NCBI RefSeq assembly: GCF_000372745.1
Contig: NZ_KB889607.1
Span: 1-64,000, forward strand
Length of the DNA: 64,000 nt
Direction of reading: 5' to 3'
From: Embleya scabrispora DSM 41855
GTDB taxonomy: Bacteria > Actinomycetota > Actinomycetes > Streptomycetales > Streptomycetaceae
In this document: piece by piece, positions 62,851 to 64,000 of the stretch
Layout: each line of letters begins with the position of its first letter
Position numbering within the stretch: the stretch's first letter is position 1
The notes under the pieces: generated by a model
Database searches by the model: none
The model's input: only the letters and a program-made list of their open reading frames with translations
What the model was told of the DNA's origin: nothing
Program-made: the position numbers and the translations under genes

Positions 62851-63013
62851 TGGCCCGAATGGGTACAAAAGCGAACCCGGCGCCGACGCCGACCGGAATG
62901 TTGTCGTTCGGCTACGGGTACCGGGCCACCCAGCCGCGCCGAACCGGCAACCGGGTGCGAGGGGCCTCGTTGACGGTGCGCCATACTCGGTTGTTCGAGG
63001 CGAGGGAGATCAC

Positions 63014-63505
63014 GTGCAGCTTGAGTTGGATCCGCCTTACGGCGTAGGGCCGATCAAGATCGGCATGTCCATGGACGAGGCAGAGGCGGCTCTGCGCGAA
63101 CTCGGAGGAGATCTGTCGGGACGCACTCGTGGGTTCGCCCACTTCGGTGCGGACCTCTCGATTCATGTGGTGAGCGACAAGGACGGGCTGGTCGAGGCGA
63201 TCGAGGTGCACCGGTCCGAGGACGACTTCGCGGACACGGTGTTGTGTCTGGGCGTCGACGTCTTCGGTACGCCGGCCGTCGACGTCACCCGACTGCTCGG
63301 TGAACTGACACCCGTGCGGGTGGAGACCGAGGGCGCGTCGCTGGTGGCCCCTGACCTGCTGGTGGCCCTGTGGCAACCGTTCGTGCCCGGCCACGGCAAC
63401 AACAACGGCGTGGTCGGCGAGGGCCTGTACTTCCGCACCGCGCTGGTGGCCGGTCCCGGCTACTACGACAAAAGCGGTGCGCATCGGGCGATCCAGGCCG
63501 GATGA
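63014..63505 (+). CDS. Conserved small protein of unknown function
   Basis: 163 residues from the GTG at 63014, six bases after GAGGGA. The start MQLELDPPYGVGPIKIGMSMDEAEAALREL is a pattern I recall from other actinobacteria, but with no assigned role. There is no signal peptide or membrane segment. Its predicted fold is mixed alpha/beta. It converges on the fumarylacetoacetase gene. Confidence 0.65.
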   Translation: MQLELDPPYGVGPIKIGMSMDEAEAALRELGGDLSGRTRGFAHFGADLSIHVVSDKDGLVEAIEVHRSEDDFADTVLCLGVDVFGTPAVDVTRLLGELTPVRVETEGASLVAPDLLVALWQPFVPGHGNNNGVVGEGLYFRTALVAGPGYYDKSGAHRAIQAG

Positions 63506-63608
63506 CCCGAAACAGATGATCTTGGACGAACGACCCGAAAGGGATGACTCGGATCGGCGCGGGCGCTCCGCGTGACGTGGGGCCGAAGCGCGGTCGCGGC
63601 ACGGCGCA

Positions 63609-63641
63609 ATGCCGGCTCCCGCAAGTTGCGGGAGCCGGCAT
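63609..63641. terminator. Bidirectional terminator hairpin
   Basis: ATGCCGGCTCCCGCAA and its complement are separated by a single G, so the effective stem is about 14 bp with a short loop. It lies between the convergent ends at 63505 and 63646. Confidence 0.75.
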
Positions 63642-63645
63642 CGAG

Positions 63646-64000
63646 TCAGCGCGCCGTCAGGATTCGCCCGCTTACCTCGCCGAATCCGATACGAGTGCCG
63701 TTCGGACCGGGGGCGGTAGCGGTGATCGTGACCTCGTCGCCGTCCTCCAGATAGGTCCGGATGGACCCGTCCGGGAGCTTGAGGGGGTTCTCGCCGTTCC
63801 AGGTGATCTCGATCAGCGCGCCGCGCTGGTCGGCCTCGGGGCCGCTGACCGTGCCGGAGGCGAACAGGTCGCCCGGGCGCAGCGCCGCGCCGTTGACGGT
63901 CATGTGTGCGAGCTGCTGTGCGGCGGTCCAGTACATCGCCGAAAACGGCGGCCGGGAGATCAGGTGTCCGTTGAGCCGGACCTCCAGGGCCAGGTCCAGG
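63646..64000 (-). CDS. fahA: Fumarylacetoacetase, C-terminal part, cut by window edge
   Basis: About 117 C-terminal residues on the minus strand; the gene continues past base 64000. MYWTAAQQLAHMTVNGAALRPGDLFASGTVSGPE is the characteristic C-terminal core of fumarylacetoacetate hydrolase, which splits fumarylacetoacetate to fumarate and acetoacetate in tyrosine and homogentisate breakdown. Upstream residues seen at the edge (LDLALEVRLNGHLISRPPFSA) fit the same protein. The ending SGRILTAR is normal. The frame is intact within the window. Confidence 0.88.
   Translation of the reverse strand, partial: LDLALEVRLNGHLISRPPFSAMYWTAAQQLAHMTVNGAALRPGDLFASGTVSGPEADQRGALIEITWNGENPLKLPDGSIRTYLEDGDEVTITATAPGPNGTRIGFGEVSGRILTAR

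Overview
The window is high-GC DNA from a filamentous actinomycete of the Streptomyces type. Three things suggest this: strong G/C third-position bias with GTG and TTG starts; an rRNA-operon leader with four tandem promoters at the left edge that resembles streptomycete rrn leaders; and the gene content (FHA/FtsK-WXG secretion genes, FemAB-like proteins, a TerD-CAP protein, fumarylacetoacetase). No transposon, integrase, CRISPR array or tRNA was seen.

Layout. (1) 1-345: leader and tandem promoters of a minus-strand rRNA operon whose 16S gene lies left of the window. (2) 490-8696: two large secreted minus-strand proteins built from DUF4082, Ig-like and enzyme-like domains. (3) 8921-11621: sugar epimerase, NeuD-like acetyltransferase and an O-antigen-ligase-like membrane protein. 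(4) 12231-31811: a type VII secretion-like locus. It holds a membrane protein, a 1520-residue FtsK/EssC-type ATPase, three small WXG-like minus-strand genes, a 2505-residue repeat protein, a beta-helix/AAA+ fusion and a membrane-anchored exported protein. (5) 31958-58699: a large cell-surface polysaccharide locus in four transcription blocks. It contains a priming sugar transferase, six glycosyltransferases, two deacetylases, three FemAB-like proteins and one GNAT-like protein, an ABC exporter, a chain-length/BY-kinase-like protein, a polymerase candidate, a sugar aminotransferase and a membrane phospholipase-like protein. A truncated haemoglobin ends one operon. (6) 58723-64000: lipoprotein, PIG-L deacetylase, ABC-F ATPase, TerD-CAP fusion, a small conserved protein and the 3' part of fumarylacetoacetase.

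How the genes may work together. In region 4 the FtsK-type ATPase would drive export of the small WXG-like proteins and probably the giant protein, whose start faces the WXG genes across a 180-bp divergent promoter. The giant's stop overlaps the start of the beta-helix/AAA+ protein (GTGA), so the two are translationally coupled. The usual EccB, EccD, EccE and MycP partners are not visible. In region 5 a glycan would be primed on a lipid carrier, extended, modified by acyl or aminoacyl transfer and deacetylation, and exported. Both ABC-exporter and Wzy/Wzz-type parts are present, but no Wzx flippase was recognised. The most unusual material is the region-4 giant repeat protein with its beta-helix/AAA+ partner and non-canonical WXG proteins. 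Functional statements rest on motif recognition by eye; no database search was run.
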